NCBI GenBank assembly: GCA_944387495.1
Contig: CALXFD010000007.1
Coordinates: 1-59,567, forward strand
From: an uncultured Clostridia bacterium
Lineage (GTDB): Bacteria; Bacillota; Clostridia; TANB77; CAG-508
DNA: 59,567 bases
Direction of reading: 5' to 3'
Shown one piece after another: positions 16,765 to 26,921 of the stretch. A program made the position numbers and the translations under genes. The notes below the pieces were generated by a model. That model worked only from the letters and a program-made list of their open reading frames with translations, ran no database searches and was not told the origin of the DNA. Position 1 is the stretch's first letter; each line of letters opens with the position of its first letter.

Positions 16765-17370
16765 ATGAGAATATTTTTTATAAGACACGGAAAAGATGAT
16801 GGAAATTATAGAGGCGGATGGAGTGATATGCCGCTAGTTGATGAAGGCAAAGTACAAGTAAAAAAATTAGCAGAATTTTTAGAAGGAAAAAAAGATGAAT
16901 ACAAAATAGAAAAAATAATTTCAAGTGATTTATTGAGAGCGAAACAAACTACAGAGATAATAAATGAAAAATTAAAAGTTCCAGTAGAATATACAGATAG
17001 ATTAAGAGAAATGAATAATGGAAAAATAGCAGGAATGCTTAATACTGATGTTGAAAAATTATATCCAGGACTTTATTATAATACTTTAAGAATCGATGAG
17101 AGATATCCAGGAGGGGAAAGTCCAATAGAGTTTTATAATAGAATCATTAGAGATTTTGAAAATATTGTAGACGAGAATAAAGAATGTAAAAACATAATGA
17201 TAGTAACTCATAATGGAGTAATTAATATTATATATAGATACATAAATAATATGGAATGGTCAAATAAGATTAAATCTATAAAAATCTCGAATGCAAGTAT
17301 ATATTCTTTAGTAATAAATGGTGAGAACAGAAAATTTGATATAGAAAATTATAATGAATATTTGAATTAA
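16765..17370 (+). CDS. Histidine phosphatase (phosphoglycerate-mutase-like) family protein
   Basis: A 201-residue protein of the histidine phosphatase superfamily. The phospho-His motif FIRHGKDD lies at residues 5-12. Partner residues are in SSDLLRAKQTTEII (about 52-65), the acid in LREMNNGKIAG, and the second catalytic His in IVTHNGVINIIYR (about 150). An insert, YPGGESPIEFYNR, precedes the C-terminal half. Such proteins dephosphorylate small metabolites; the substrate cannot be read from sequence. It starts behind TTAGGAGG. Confidence 0.88.
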   Translation: MRIFFIRHGKDDGNYRGGWSDMPLVDEGKVQVKKLAEFLEGKKDEYKIEKIISSDLLRAKQTTEIINEKLKVPVEYTDRLREMNNGKIAGMLNTDVEKLYPGLYYNTLRIDERYPGGESPIEFYNRIIRDFENIVDENKECKNIMIVTHNGVINIIYRYINNMEWSNKIKSIKISNASIYSLVINGENRKFDIENYNEYLN

Positions 17371-17523
17371 ATGCATAACCAACATATATGCATAGATATA
17401 AAAATGAAATAGCTGTTGTATAAAAAAATCAAAATATGTGAGCCAAATGCATGTGATTGCACAAAATGGCATTTATGTGGATTTAAAATTACTATAAAAA
17501 TTTATAAATTTAGGAGAATACAA

Positions 17524-19479
17524 ATGTTTAAATTACATTCAGAATACAAACCAACAGGTGATCAACCAAAAGCAATTGAATATTTATCAAATGGGATAAA
17601 AGAAGGCAAGAAGTTCCAAACATTACTTGGAGTTACAGGTTCAGGAAAAACATTTACTATGGCAAATATTATTCAAAAAGTACAAAAACCAACACTTGTA
17701 TTAGCACATAATAAGACATTAGCAGGACAACTTTATTCCGAATTCAAAGAGTTTTTTCCAGAAAACAATGTAGAGTATTTTGTGTCATATTATGATTATT
17801 ATCAACCAGAAAGCTATATTCCATCATCTGATACATATATAGAAAAAGATTCATCAGTAAATGAAGAAATAGATAAACTTCGTCACTCTGCAACATTGTC
17901 ACTTTTTGAAACAAGAGATGTAATAATAGTGGCATCAGTATCATGTATATATGGTTTAGGTGACCCAGAGGATTACCAAGAAATGATGTTATCATTAAGA
18001 CCTGGAATGCAAAAGGGAAGAGATGAGATATTAAAAAAATTAATAACAATGCAGTACACAAGAAATGAAATTGACTTTAAAAGAGGAACATTTAGAGCAA
18101 AAGGTGATGTTGTAGAAATTTATCCATCAGACCAATCTGAGTCTGCAATAAGAGTTGAATTTTGGGGAGATGAAATAGAAAAAATTACAGAAATAAATCC
18201 ATTAACAGGAAAAGCTATTGGAACAAGAAAACATATTTTAATTTCGCCTGCTTCTCATTATGTTACAACAAGAAATAAGATGGAAAGAGCAATTGTAACA
18301 ATAGAAGAAGAGCTAGAAGAAAGAATAAAATATTTTAAAGAACATGATAAATTAATAGAAGCACAAAGAATAGAAGAAAGAACAAATTTTGATATAGAAA
18401 TGATGAAAGAAACAGGATTTTGTTCAGGAATAGAAAATTATTCAAGACATATTAGTGGAAGAAAACCAGGAAGCCCACCATATACTTTATTTGATTATTT
18501 CCCAAAAGATTTTCTATTATTAATAGATGAATCACATGCAACAATTCCACAAGTAAGGGCAATGTATAATGGTGATCATTCTAGAAAAGAATCACTAGTA
18601 AATTATGGTTTTAGATTACCATCAGCTTTTGATAATAGACCATTAAAGTTTAGTGAATTTGAGCAAAAATTAAATCAAGTAATATTTGTAAGTGCAACAC
18701 CTGCTGATTATGAGAAAGAACATAGTAAAGAAAATATTGTAGAACAAATTATAAGGCCAACAGGATTATTAGACCCTAAAATTGAGGTTAAGCCAGTAGC
18801 AAATCAAATAGATGATTTATTAGAACAAATAAGAATAAGAGTAGAAAAACATGAAAGAGTTTTAGTAACAACATTAACTAAAAAAATGGCAGAAGATTTA
18901 ACAGAATATTTAAAAAGTTTAGATATTAAAGTTAATTATATGCATTCTGAAACAAAAACACTAGAAAGAATGGAAATTATAAGAAATTTAAGGTTAGGTG
19001 AATTTGATGTACTAGTTGGAATAAACTTATTAAGAGAAGGTTTAGATATTCCAGAGGTTTCACTTGTTGCAATACTTGATGCAGATAAAGAAGGATTTTT
19101 ACGTTCAGAACGTTCTTTAATCCAAACAATAGGACGTGCTGCAAGAAATACAGATGGAACAGTAATAATGTATGCAGATGAATTAACAGAAAGTATGGAA
19201 AAAGCTATTTCAGAAACAAACAGAAGAAGGAGAATACAAGAACAATACAATAAAGAACATAATATTATTCCAAAAACAATTAATAAGTCAGTTAGAGATA
19301 CAATAAGAGCTGTTGATGTAGAAGACATAGGAGTTGAGTACAAACTAGAAAAAGAAGAAGATATTAAAGAAACAATAACAAAATTAACAGATGAAATGTT
19401 AAAATATGCAGCAGAAATGGAATTTGAAAAAGCAGCAGAAATACGAGATAAAATAAAAGAATTAGAAAAATTAATATAA
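17524..19479 (+). CDS. uvrB: Excinuclease ABC subunit B
   Basis: The 651-residue UvrB of nucleotide excision repair, which loads onto damaged DNA and recruits UvrC. It shows the Walker [10 protein letters not shown] (about residues 36-44), the beta-hairpin [13 protein letters not shown] (about 90-102), the DEAD-like [13 protein letters not shown] (about 335), helicase motifs VSATPADYE and [20 protein letters not shown], the QTIGRAARN motif, and the C-terminal UVR domain ([16 protein letters not shown]) that contacts UvrC. ATG 17524 follows AGGAGA; the extended frame from 17416 has no supporting site. A terminator follows. uvrA and uvrC are not in the window. Confidence 0.97.
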   Translation: MFKLHSEYKPTGDQPKAIEYLSNGIKEGKKFQTLLGVTGSGKTFTMANIIQKVQKPTLVLAHNKTLAGQLYSEFKEFFPENNVEYFVSYYDYYQPESYIPSSDTYIEKDSSVNEEIDKLRHSATLSLFETRDVIIVASVSCIYGLGDPEDYQEMMLSLRPGMQKGRDEILKKLITMQYTRNEIDFKRGTFRAKGDVVEIYPSDQSESAIRVEFWGDEIEKITEINPLTGKAIGTRKHILISPASHYVTTRNKMERAIVTIEEELEERIKYFKEHDKLIEAQRIEERTNFDIEMMKETGFCSGIENYSRHISGRKPGSPPYTLFDYFPKDFLLLIDESHATIPQVRAMYNGDHSRKESLVNYGFRLPSAFDNRPLKFSEFEQKLNQVIFVSATPADYEKEHSKENIVEQIIRPTGLLDPKIEVKPVANQIDDLLEQIRIRVEKHERVLVTTLTKKMAEDLTEYLKSLDIKVNYMHSETKTLERMEIIRNLRLGEFDVLVGINLLREGLDIPEVSLVAILDADKEGFLRSERSLIQTIGRAARNTDGTVIMYADELTESMEKAISETNRRRRIQEQYNKEHNIIPKTINKSVRDTIRAVDVEDIGVEYKLEKEEDIKETITKLTDEMLKYAAEMEFEKAAEIRDKIKELEKLI

Positions 19480-19484
19480 TAAAT

Positions 19485-19513
19485 AAAAGCCTTACAACAA
19501 GTAGGGCTTTTTC
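19485..19513 (+). terminator. Terminator after uvrB
   Basis: AAAAGCCTTAC (19485-19495) pairs with GTAGGGCTTTTT (19501-19512), a short GC-containing stem with a five-base loop and T-run. Confidence 0.85.
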
Positions 19514-19533
19514 TACATTAACTTAAACATTAA

Positions 19534-19713
19534 TTAATGACTACAAAATTTATCTTGTAATTGTCTAATTGAAACTAAGCATCTATCACCTTTTTTCTGA
19601 AAAGAGACATCATTTGCTTTTAAGAAATCTATTTCATCTGTGTTTAGATATAATAATGATTCCTCTTCTCTCGATGTCATAATAATTGAATATAAGTGCT
19701 TTGAAAAATACAT
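19534..19713 (-). CDS. Small protein, function unknown
   Basis: A 59-residue protein on the minus strand starting MYFSKHLYSIIMTSREEES. Strand-like and helical stretches alternate (LLYLNTDEIDFLKANDVSF, KGDRCLVSIRQLQDKFCSH). The evidence that it is real is a perfect AAAGGAGG at the right distance from its ATG and full-length coding-like composition. No family was recognised. It converges on uvrB across the shared terminator region. Confidence 0.6.
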   Translation of the reverse strand: MYFSKHLYSIIMTSREEESLLYLNTDEIDFLKANDVSFQKKGDRCLVSIRQLQDKFCSH

Positions 19714-19924
19714 AAGTTTTCCTCCTTTTGTAAAAGTTAAATTGTAGAGTTTCTAAAATTTTAAAATAGTATATACCATAAGAAATAAAAATAATGTCAA
19801 ATATTGTAAATGAAAAAGTTTTTTTAAAAATATATAATATTAATAAAAAATATGAATATTAATTAATAATTTTGTAGAAAAATAAGGATTATTAAAAAAA
19901 TAGAAAGAAAAAATAAAATAGTCC

Positions 19925-19953
19925 TTGTTTAAAAAAATTTACTTTGATATAAT
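19925..19953 (+). promoter_or_regulatory. Promoter of hydrogenase operon
   Basis: TTGTTT (19925-19930), a 17-bp spacer and TATAAT (19948-19953) lie about 40 bases before the first hydrogenase gene. Confidence 0.6.
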
Positions 19954-19994
19954 CTAAATAGTTATCTAATAAGATGCAATAAGGAGGTTCAAAT

Positions 19995-20498
19995 ATGGAA
20001 GAAAAAAAGTGTGAATGTAATTGCCAAAATAAAGATGCTTTTATGGAAAAATTATTTCAAGAATATAAGCCAGTAAAAGATAATTTAATATCTATGCTAA
20101 ATGAAGTCCAAGAACATTATGGATATGTTCCTATGAATTGCCAAAAAGAGCTTTCAAACTTTTTAAATATACCAATGGCAGAAATATATGGTGTTGTAAC
20201 ATTTTATTCAAGATTTACTTTAAAACCAAAGGGAAAATATAATATAGCTGTTTGTTTGGGTACAGCGTGCTATGTAAAAGGCTCACAAAAAATTATGGAT
20301 AGACTAAAAGAAAGATTAAAAATAGAACCAGGAGAAACTACACAAGATGGATTATTTTCAATAGAAGAAACAAGATGTGTTGGAGCATGTGGTTTAGCAC
20401 CAGTTTTTACTGTTAATGGTGAAGTTTATGGAAAAGCAACTGTGAAAAAATTAGATGAAGTATTAGATGAAATTATAAATAATAAGCCAAAAATATAG
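19995..20498 (+). CDS. hydC: NuoE-like [2Fe-2S] subunit of electron-bifurcating hydrogenase
   Basis: A 167-residue thioredoxin-fold ferredoxin subunit. [2Fe-2S] ligands are Cys 87, 92, 128 and 132 in VCLGTACYVKG and ETRCVGACGLAP. The N-terminal helical region has the usual YGYVP and IPMAEIYGVVTFYSRF segments; an extra Cys-rich leader (CECNC) opens the protein. In trimeric HydABC/HndABCD-type enzymes this subunit accompanies the NuoF-like subunit and the H-cluster subunit, both of which follow directly. The start follows AAGGAGG. Confidence 0.93.
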   Translation: MEEKKCECNCQNKDAFMEKLFQEYKPVKDNLISMLNEVQEHYGYVPMNCQKELSNFLNIPMAEIYGVVTFYSRFTLKPKGKYNIAVCLGTACYVKGSQKIMDRLKERLKIEPGETTQDGLFSIEETRCVGACGLAPVFTVNGEVYGKATVKKLDEVLDEIINNKPKI

Positions 20499-20559
20499 AG
20501 AGCTCTTTTTTATAATGAGACGATTTGACACGTCCCCAAAGGGCTCAAAGGAGGAAATT

Positions 20560-22419
20560 ATGAAAAGTTTAGAAGAAATTCATAAAATAAGAGTTGAAAA
20601 AAGAAAAGAATTAGATTTAAGAGTAAATACAAAAGCAGATACGAGAGAAAAACATATTTTAGTATGTCACGGTACAGGTTGTACTTCTTCTAAATCACCA
20701 GAAATTCTAGAAAATTTCAGAAAAATTATTAAAGAAAAAAATATAGAAAATGTTAGAGTTATAAAAACAGGTTGTTTTGGTTTATGTGCAAAAGGTCCTA
20801 TTGTAATTATTAGACCAGAAGATACTTTTTATGCAATGGTTAAACCAGAAGATTGCGAAGAAATTATACAAACACACATCATAGAAGGCAAAAGAGTAGA
20901 AAGACTTTTATGTAAAGATATTGATGGCAAAATTGTAAATAGCTTAGATGAATTAAATTTTTATAAGAAGCAAAAGAGAATTGCTTTAAAAAATTGTGGA
21001 GTTATAAACCCAGAAGAAATTGATGAATACATAGCATTTCGTGGATATGAAGCATTAGAAAGAGTTTTGAGGGAATATACCCAAGATGAAGTAATAGACA
21101 TAATAAAACAATCAGGATTAAGAGGTAGAGGAGGAGCAGGTTTCCCAACAGGTAAGAAATGGGAACTTACTAAAAATGCAGAAGGAGAGCAAAAATATGT
21201 AGTTTGTAACGCAGATGAAGGTGATCCAGGAGCTTTTATGGATAGAAGTATATTAGAAGGAGACCCACATTCTGTTTTAGAAGCTATGGAAATAGCAGGA
21301 TATAGTATAGGTGCAAATCAAGGATATATTTATGTAAGAGCAGAATATCCAATTGCAGTAAAAAGATTACAAATAGCAATTAATGAAGCAAGAGATTATG
21401 GGATTTTAGGTAAAAATATTTTTGGAACAGGTTTTGACTTTGATATAGAAATAAGATTAGGGGCAGGAGCATTTGTTTGCGGAGAAGAAACAGCATTATT
21501 AGAATCAATAGAAGGAAAAAGAGGTCAGCCAAGAGTTAAACCACCATATCCAGCACAGCATGGACTATGGGGTAAACCAACATTAATAAACAATGTAGAA
21601 ACATATGCAAATATCGCACAAATCATATTAAATGGCTCAGATTGGTATTCAGCAATAGGAACAGAAAACTCAAAAGGTACAAAAGTTTTTGCATTAGGTG
21701 GAAATGTAAATAATATAGGACTAGTAGAAGTACCTATGGGAACAACATTAAGAGAAATTGTATATGACATAGGCGGAGGAATACCAAATGGTAGAGAATT
21801 TAAAGCAGCACAAACAGGAGGACCATCTGGTGGCTGTATACCAAAAGAACATTTAGATACACCAATAGATTATGAATCTTTAAAATCAATAGGCTCAATG
21901 ATGGGCTCTGGTGGATTAATTATAATGGATGATACAAAATGTATGGTAAGCTTAGCCAGATTTTATTTACAATTCACAGTAAGTGAAAGCTGTGGTAAAT
22001 GTACTCCATGTAGAATAGGAACAAAAAGAATGTTAGAAATACTAGAAAAATTATGTGCAGGAGAAGGAGACGAATTAGATATATATAAACTAGAAAAACT
22101 AGCAGTAAACATACAAAAAGCAAGTATATGTGGCTTAGGTCAAAGTGCACCAAATCCTGTCATAAGTACATTAAAATATTTTAGAGAAGAATTTAGAGAA
22201 CATGCAATAGCAAAAGAATGTAGAGCATTAGAATGTAAATCAATAGCAAACATAGTTATAGATTCAGATAAATGCAAAGGATGTGGCTTATGCCAAAAAA
22301 ATTGCCCAGTAAATGCAATAGAAGGAGAAGGAAGAGAAAAAAGAGTTATAAATCAAGATAAATGTGTAAAATGTGGCACATGTTTAACAAGTTGCCCATT
22401 CCACGCAATAGGAAAGTGA
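20560..22419 (+). CDS. hydB: NuoF-like NAD(P)H/FMN subunit of electron-bifurcating hydrogenase
   Basis: A 619-residue flavin subunit. An N-terminal thioredoxin-like ferredoxin domain (HGTGCTSS...TGCFGLCAKGP, about residues 35-80) precedes the NuoF core with NADH/FMN motifs GRGGAGFPTGKKWE (about 192), ADEGDPGAFMDR and GAGAFVCGEETALLESIEG. The N3-type cluster is SCGKCTPCRIGTKRM (about 480), and two C-terminal 4Fe-4S motifs (CKGCGLCQKNCP, CVKCGTCLTSCP) follow. ATG 20560 is chosen because AAAGGAGG lies just upstream; the frame from 20515 is an unneeded extension. It passes electrons between NADH, ferredoxin and the hydrogenase subunit. Confidence 0.94.
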   Translation: MKSLEEIHKIRVEKRKELDLRVNTKADTREKHILVCHGTGCTSSKSPEILENFRKIIKEKNIENVRVIKTGCFGLCAKGPIVIIRPEDTFYAMVKPEDCEEIIQTHIIEGKRVERLLCKDIDGKIVNSLDELNFYKKQKRIALKNCGVINPEEIDEYIAFRGYEALERVLREYTQDEVIDIIKQSGLRGRGGAGFPTGKKWELTKNAEGEQKYVVCNADEGDPGAFMDRSILEGDPHSVLEAMEIAGYSIGANQGYIYVRAEYPIAVKRLQIAINEARDYGILGKNIFGTGFDFDIEIRLGAGAFVCGEETALLESIEGKRGQPRVKPPYPAQHGLWGKPTLINNVETYANIAQIILNGSDWYSAIGTENSKGTKVFALGGNVNNIGLVEVPMGTTLREIVYDIGGGIPNGREFKAAQTGGPSGGCIPKEHLDTPIDYESLKSIGSMMGSGGLIIMDDTKCMVSLARFYLQFTVSESCGKCTPCRIGTKRMLEILEKLCAGEGDELDIYKLEKLAVNIQKASICGLGQSAPNPVISTLKYFREEFREHAIAKECRALECKSIANIVIDSDKCKGCGLCQKNCPVNAIEGEGREKRVINQDKCVKCGTCLTSCPFHAIGK

Positions 22420-22429
22420 GATGTAAAAT

Positions 22430-24187
22430 ATGGAAAAGAATATGGTTAATTTAACAATAGACAATCAAAAAGTCACAGTTCCAGAAGGTACAACAATTTT
22501 AAATGCTGCAAAGACAGTAGGAATAGATATTCCAACTTTGTGTTACTTGAAAGAAATAAATGAAGTTGGAGATTGTAGAATGTGTATAGTAGAAGTTGAA
22601 GGGAGAAAAGGGTTTGCAACTTCATGTATTCAAACAGTAGAAGAAGGAATGGTTGTACATACACATACACCAAATGTTTTAGAGGCAAGACATGTTATAT
22701 TAGATTTAATAATTTCTAATCATGCCAAAGATTGTTTAACATGTACTAGGTCTGGAAATTGTGAGTTACAGGCATTGGCTACTAAGTTTAATGTATTAAG
22801 TGTAGAGTTTCCAGGAGAAATGTCTAAACATAAAGTTGATGACTTATCTCCATCAATTGTTAGAGATTTTAATAAATGTATTTTATGTAGAAGATGTGTA
22901 GCAGCATGTAAAAATGTTCAAAAAATTGGAGCTATTGATTGTATAAATAGAGGTTTTGAATCTTGTATATCAACAGTTGGTGACCATAGTTTAAATGATG
23001 TTAATTGTACATTTTGTGGTCAATGTATAGAGGCTTGCCCAACAGGAGCTTTACATGAAAAAGAAACAATAAATGATGTATGGGTAAAATTGAAAGACCC
23101 AGATACAATAGTAATAGTACAAACAGCGCCAGCAGTTAGAGTAGCTCTTGGAGAAGAGTTTGGTATGCCAATAGGAACTAATGTTGCAGGTAAAATGGTT
23201 ACAGCTTTAAAAAGATTAGGATTTGATAAAGTATTTGATACTAACACAGGAGCAGACTTTACAATAGTAGAAGAAGCAAATGAATTTGTAGAAAGATTTA
23301 AGAACAATGACAATTTACCAATGATTACTTCATGTAGTCCAGGTTGGGTTAAATTTATTGAAATGAATTATCCAGACTTATTACCACATTTATCAAGTTG
23401 TAAATCACCACATGAGATGTTTGGAGCAGTAATTAAAACATATTATGCAAAAAAAGAAAATATTGCTCCAAGTAAAATATATATGGTATCTGTTATGCCT
23501 TGTATAGCTAAAAAATTTGAAAGACAAAGACCAGAAATGAAAGAAGAAGATTTATATGATGTAGATAATGTTATAACAACAAGAGAATTGGCAAGAATGC
23601 TTAAACAAGCAAATATAGAATTTGAAAAATTAGAAGATAGTGAATTTGATAGTCCAATGGGAGAGGCAACAGGAGCAGGAGCAATTTTTGGAGTTACAGG
23701 GGGAGTAATGGAAGCAGCTTTAAGAACTGCACAAGATACATTAACAGGAGAGGATTTACCAAAAATTGATTTTGAACAAGTAAGAGGTACAGAAGGCATT
23801 AAAAGAGCAAATATTGAAATTGCAGGAAAAGAAATAAGTGTTGTTGCAGCAAGTGGTTTAGCAAATGCAAGAGAGATATTAGAAGAAATAAAATCAGGAA
23901 AGGCTAATTATCAATTTGTAGAAATAATGGCATGCCCAGGCGGATGTATTATGGGTGGAGGTCAACCTATAAAAAGTTCTAAAATTCAAGCAGAAGTTGA
24001 TGTTAAAAAGTTAAGAGGTCAGGCTTTATATTCAATTGATGAGAAAAGCAAAATAAGAAAATCACATGAAAATCCAGTGGTTAGAAAAATTTATGAAGAA
24101 TATTTAGAGTATCCTGGAAGTGAGATTGCTGAAAAGTTATTACATACAACTTATACGAAACGTGAAAAATATAATATACCAATGTAA
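22430..24187 (+). CDS. hydA: [FeFe]-hydrogenase catalytic subunit
   Basis: A 585-residue hydrogenase. It has an N-terminal [2Fe-2S] domain (Cys 38, 49, 52, 66), the His/Cys 4Fe-4S domain (HAKDCLTCTRSGNCEL, about 98-113), two 4Fe-4S motifs (CILCRRCVAAC, CTFCGQCIEAC) and the H-cluster domain. H-cluster motifs are TSCSPGW (about 300), MPCIAKKFE (about 355) and MACPGGCIMGGGQP (about 500). It reduces protons with electrons from ferredoxin and NADH together with the two preceding subunits. The spacing of 10 bp to hydB indicates one operon. The maturases HydE, HydF and HydG are not in the window. Confidence 0.96.
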   Translation: MEKNMVNLTIDNQKVTVPEGTTILNAAKTVGIDIPTLCYLKEINEVGDCRMCIVEVEGRKGFATSCIQTVEEGMVVHTHTPNVLEARHVILDLIISNHAKDCLTCTRSGNCELQALATKFNVLSVEFPGEMSKHKVDDLSPSIVRDFNKCILCRRCVAACKNVQKIGAIDCINRGFESCISTVGDHSLNDVNCTFCGQCIEACPTGALHEKETINDVWVKLKDPDTIVIVQTAPAVRVALGEEFGMPIGTNVAGKMVTALKRLGFDKVFDTNTGADFTIVEEANEFVERFKNNDNLPMITSCSPGWVKFIEMNYPDLLPHLSSCKSPHEMFGAVIKTYYAKKENIAPSKIYMVSVMPCIAKKFERQRPEMKEEDLYDVDNVITTRELARMLKQANIEFEKLEDSEFDSPMGEATGAGAIFGVTGGVMEAALRTAQDTLTGEDLPKIDFEQVRGTEGIKRANIEIAGKEISVVAASGLANAREILEEIKSGKANYQFVEIMACPGGCIMGGGQPIKSSKIQAEVDVKKLRGQALYSIDEKSKIRKSHENPVVRKIYEEYLEYPGSEIAEKLLHTTYTKREKYNIPM

Positions 24188-24250
24188 GGAAAATAATTTT
24201 AAAATAAGAATGTAAATTTTAAAAATATGATATATTGGTAATAATGAATA

Positions 24251-24300
24251 AAAAATAGAAATATAATACACATACAAAAAAGTATTATATTTCTATTTTT
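24251..24300 (+). terminator. Terminator of hydrogenase operon
   Basis: AAAAATAGAAATATAATAC (24251-24269) pairs perfectly with GTATTATATTTCTATTTTT (24282-24300), giving a 19-bp stem and T-run. The symmetric A/T tails would also stop minus-strand transcription. Confidence 0.88.
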
Positions 24301-24352
24301 AGTTTAATAAATTGTTTTAAAATAATAAATGTTTAATAAATTATTATTAAAA

Positions 24353-24442
24353 CTATTTGTTGTTATTTTGTCTTTCATTGTTATTATTGCTATTGTTTGA
24401 ATTGTTTTTATTATTTTTATTTTCTTTATTTTTCTTTGACAT
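24353..24442 (-). CDS. Asn/Lys-rich 29-residue peptide
   Basis: The peptide starts MSKKNKENKNNKN and is almost wholly Asn, Lys, Ser and Glu. A clear GGAGG on the minus strand lies nine bases before ATG 24442, which argues for a translated small gene rather than noise. The composition resembles small, disordered basic peptides of spore-formers, but no family can be assigned. It converges on the hydrogenase terminator. Confidence 0.5.
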   Translation of the reverse strand: MSKKNKENKNNKNNSNNSNNNNERQNNNK

Positions 24443-24693
24443 GAAATGCACCTCCATTCAAGTTTAATATTATTTTGAACAAAATTTAAAAAATTATACT
24501 TAAAAAATTAGAAGTTTTTTGTGATTTGAATTGTATGGCAAAAGTTTAAATATATTGCCCGCGCGAAGAGTTATATTTATAAAAATATTTATTTCGTTCG
24601 TCGGCTTCCCTTTCATTGTAAGGAAATTCAAATTAAAAGCAAGTTGCGTAATTTAATATTTTATAATATAATACCATGGGAAGGTGAGAATAC

Positions 24694-26094
24694 ATGGAAT
24701 ATGTTAATGAAAAATTAAATGAATTTAATGATTATATAAGATTTAGAAAAGTTGCTGTAATTGGTATGGGTGTAAGTAATTTGCCTTTACTAGATTATTT
24801 GTATGAGAAAAAAGCAAATGTTACAATTTTTGATGAAAAAGATTTAGATAGTATATCTGATGATATTATGGAGAAAATAAGAGAATATGGTTTTCAATTT
24901 CATTTTGGAGAAAATTGCTTAGAGTATTTGAAAAATTTTAATTTAATTTTTAGATCTCCAAGTTGTTTACCTACAAGAAAAGAGCTTGAAGAAGAGGCAA
25001 AGAGAGGGGCTATTGTAACTACTGAAATTGAACTTTTAATGAAAATGTGTCCTTGTAAAATAGTAGGTGTTACTGGAAGTGATGGAAAAACTACTACAAC
25101 TAGTTTGATTAATGCTATTTTAAAACATGCAGGTTATAATACTTTTTTAGGTGGAAATATTGGAACTCCTTTGTTTACAAGATTAAATGAAATGAAACCT
25201 AGTGATGTTGTTGTTTTAGAATTGAGTAGTTTTCAATTAATGGGAATGGAAGTTAGTCCACATATTGCTGTTATTACTAATATAACACCAAATCATTTAA
25301 ATATTCATAAAGATTATCAAGAATATATAGATGCAAAGAAAAATATTTTTAAATATCAAGAGCAAGATGATATTTTAGTTTTAAATTATGATAATGAGAT
25401 TACAAAAGAGTGTGCAAAAGAAGCACATGGTAAAGTTGTATTTTTTAGCAGTAAAACTAAATTAGATAATGGATATATTGTAGATGAGGATGTTATAAAA
25501 AAATGCGAAGATAAAGTAAGAAAACATATATTAAATGTTGAAGATGTTATATTAAGAGGAGAACATAATTATCAAAATATAGCAACTGCAATTGCTGCGA
25601 CCTCTTCTATGGTTGATATAGAAAAAGCGATTGAAGCAATAAAAGAGTTTAAACCAGTTGAACATAGAATTGAGTTTGTAAGAGAGATTGATGGAGTAAA
25701 ATGGTATAATGATTCTGCTAGTTCATCTCCTTCTAGAACTTTGTCAGGAATAAATGCTTTTAAAGAAGATATTATATTAATTGCTGGTGGATATGATAAA
25801 AATTTAGATTATACACCACTTGCTAAAACTATTGTAAATAAAACAAAAGCATTAATTTTAATAGGGCAAACTGCAAATAAGATATTTGATGCAGTAAAAA
25901 GCGAACTAGAATTAGAAAATAAAGAATTAGATATTTATATGTGTAATTCACTAGAAGAAACTATACAAATAGCAAAGAAAAGAGCAAAATCTGGTCAAGT
26001 AGTTTTATTTTCTCCTGCTAGTGCAAGTTTTGATATGTTTAAAAATTTTGCAGATAGAGGGAATAAATTTAAAAAGCTAGTTAATGAATTATAA
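24694..26094 (+). CDS. murD: UDP-N-acetylmuramoyl-L-alanine:D-glutamate ligase
   Basis: The 466-residue Mur ligase adds D-Glu to UDP-MurNAc-L-Ala in peptidoglycan synthesis. The N-terminal Rossmann-like domain begins VAVIGMGVSNLPLLDYL. The ATP-binding motif is VTGSDGKTTTTSL (about 125). Central motifs include LELSSFQLMGM, ITPNHLNIHKDYQEYIDAKK and GEHNYQNIATAIAA. The C-terminal domain has VEHRIEFVREIDGVKWYND and FSPASASFDMFKNFADRG. Length is normal. It starts behind GGAAGGTGAG and stands alone here, outside any dcw cluster. Confidence 0.96.
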   Translation: MEYVNEKLNEFNDYIRFRKVAVIGMGVSNLPLLDYLYEKKANVTIFDEKDLDSISDDIMEKIREYGFQFHFGENCLEYLKNFNLIFRSPSCLPTRKELEEEAKRGAIVTTEIELLMKMCPCKIVGVTGSDGKTTTTSLINAILKHAGYNTFLGGNIGTPLFTRLNEMKPSDVVVLELSSFQLMGMEVSPHIAVITNITPNHLNIHKDYQEYIDAKKNIFKYQEQDDILVLNYDNEITKECAKEAHGKVVFFSSKTKLDNGYIVDEDVIKKCEDKVRKHILNVEDVILRGEHNYQNIATAIAATSSMVDIEKAIEAIKEFKPVEHRIEFVREIDGVKWYNDSASSSPSRTLSGINAFKEDIILIAGGYDKNLDYTPLAKTIVNKTKALILIGQTANKIFDAVKSELELENKELDIYMCNSLEETIQIAKKRAKSGQVVLFSPASASFDMFKNFADRGNKFKKLVNEL

Positions 26095-26156
26095 TTTAAT
26101 ACACATATTTTATAAAAAATGCATAATTTATACAAAATAGTAAGGAGGTATAAATT

Positions 26157-26819
26157 ATGTATGATAATACATATGATGATTACATAAGAAGTATTTTAGG
26201 TTATCCGAATATTCAAAATACAAATGCTCAAAATACATATGATAATACATATCAAGAAACATATTCACAAAACATGAGAAACGATTTAGAACAATATTAT
26301 CCAGAAATATATAAAATTATATATCCAATGGTTCAAAAAGCTTGTAATGAAAATATGAGAGGAAATACAGAAGAAGAAATAAATAGATTAACAGATGAAA
26401 TATATTATGCAATTGAAGAAAATAACCAAATTAATATAAACATTAATCTAGAAAATCAAACAAATGGAAATAGAAGTGTAAAAGAAGAAAATGTAGTTGT
26501 AAACAAAACAGAAAACAGAAATGACAGTAAAGCTGAAAATAAAACTGCTAATAGAACTAATAATAGGGTAGAAGAGAGCAGAAATATAGAAACAAGAGTA
26601 TTTAGAAATAACAATTTAAGAGATTTGATAAAAATATTGATAATTAGAGAATTGCTAGGAAGGCCAGGTCACAGACCAGGAAATAGACCACCAAGGCCAC
26701 CTAGACCTCCAAGACCACCATTTCCAGGAAACCCAGGACCAGGACCTATGCCACGTCCACCTATGATGCCAAGAAGCTATAATTATGAAATTCCATATTA
26801 TGACATATATGAAAAATAG
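26157..26819 (+). CDS. Proline-rich protein, function unknown
   Basis: A 220-residue protein with a Tyr/Asn-rich N-terminus (YDNTYDDYIRSILGYP), a middle helical acidic part, an Asn/Glu/Lys linker and a C-terminal Pro/Arg/Gly tail of about 45 residues in which PPRPP-type units repeat. There is no signal peptide. Similar Pro-rich tails occur on spore-coat or surface-associated proteins, which would suit a spore-former, but this is only an inference. It starts behind AAGGAGG. Confidence 0.65.
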   Translation: MYDNTYDDYIRSILGYPNIQNTNAQNTYDNTYQETYSQNMRNDLEQYYPEIYKIIYPMVQKACNENMRGNTEEEINRLTDEIYYAIEENNQINININLENQTNGNRSVKEENVVVNKTENRNDSKAENKTANRTNNRVEESRNIETRVFRNNNLRDLIKILIIRELLGRPGHRPGNRPPRPPRPPRPPFPGNPGPGPMPRPPMMPRSYNYEIPYYDIYEK

Positions 26820-26921
26820 AGGAAATAAAGAAATAAATTCCATTTTTTCAATTAATCTTATGAATATAAATTTTAAATTTGCAAAAAATATTTATGAGAA
26901 AATTTGAAAGGTGGTATAAAA

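Noticed and set aside
17416..17523. Longer uvrB start upstream of 17524
   Set aside because: The added residues do not resemble UvrB and have no ribosome binding site; AGGAGA precedes ATG 17524.
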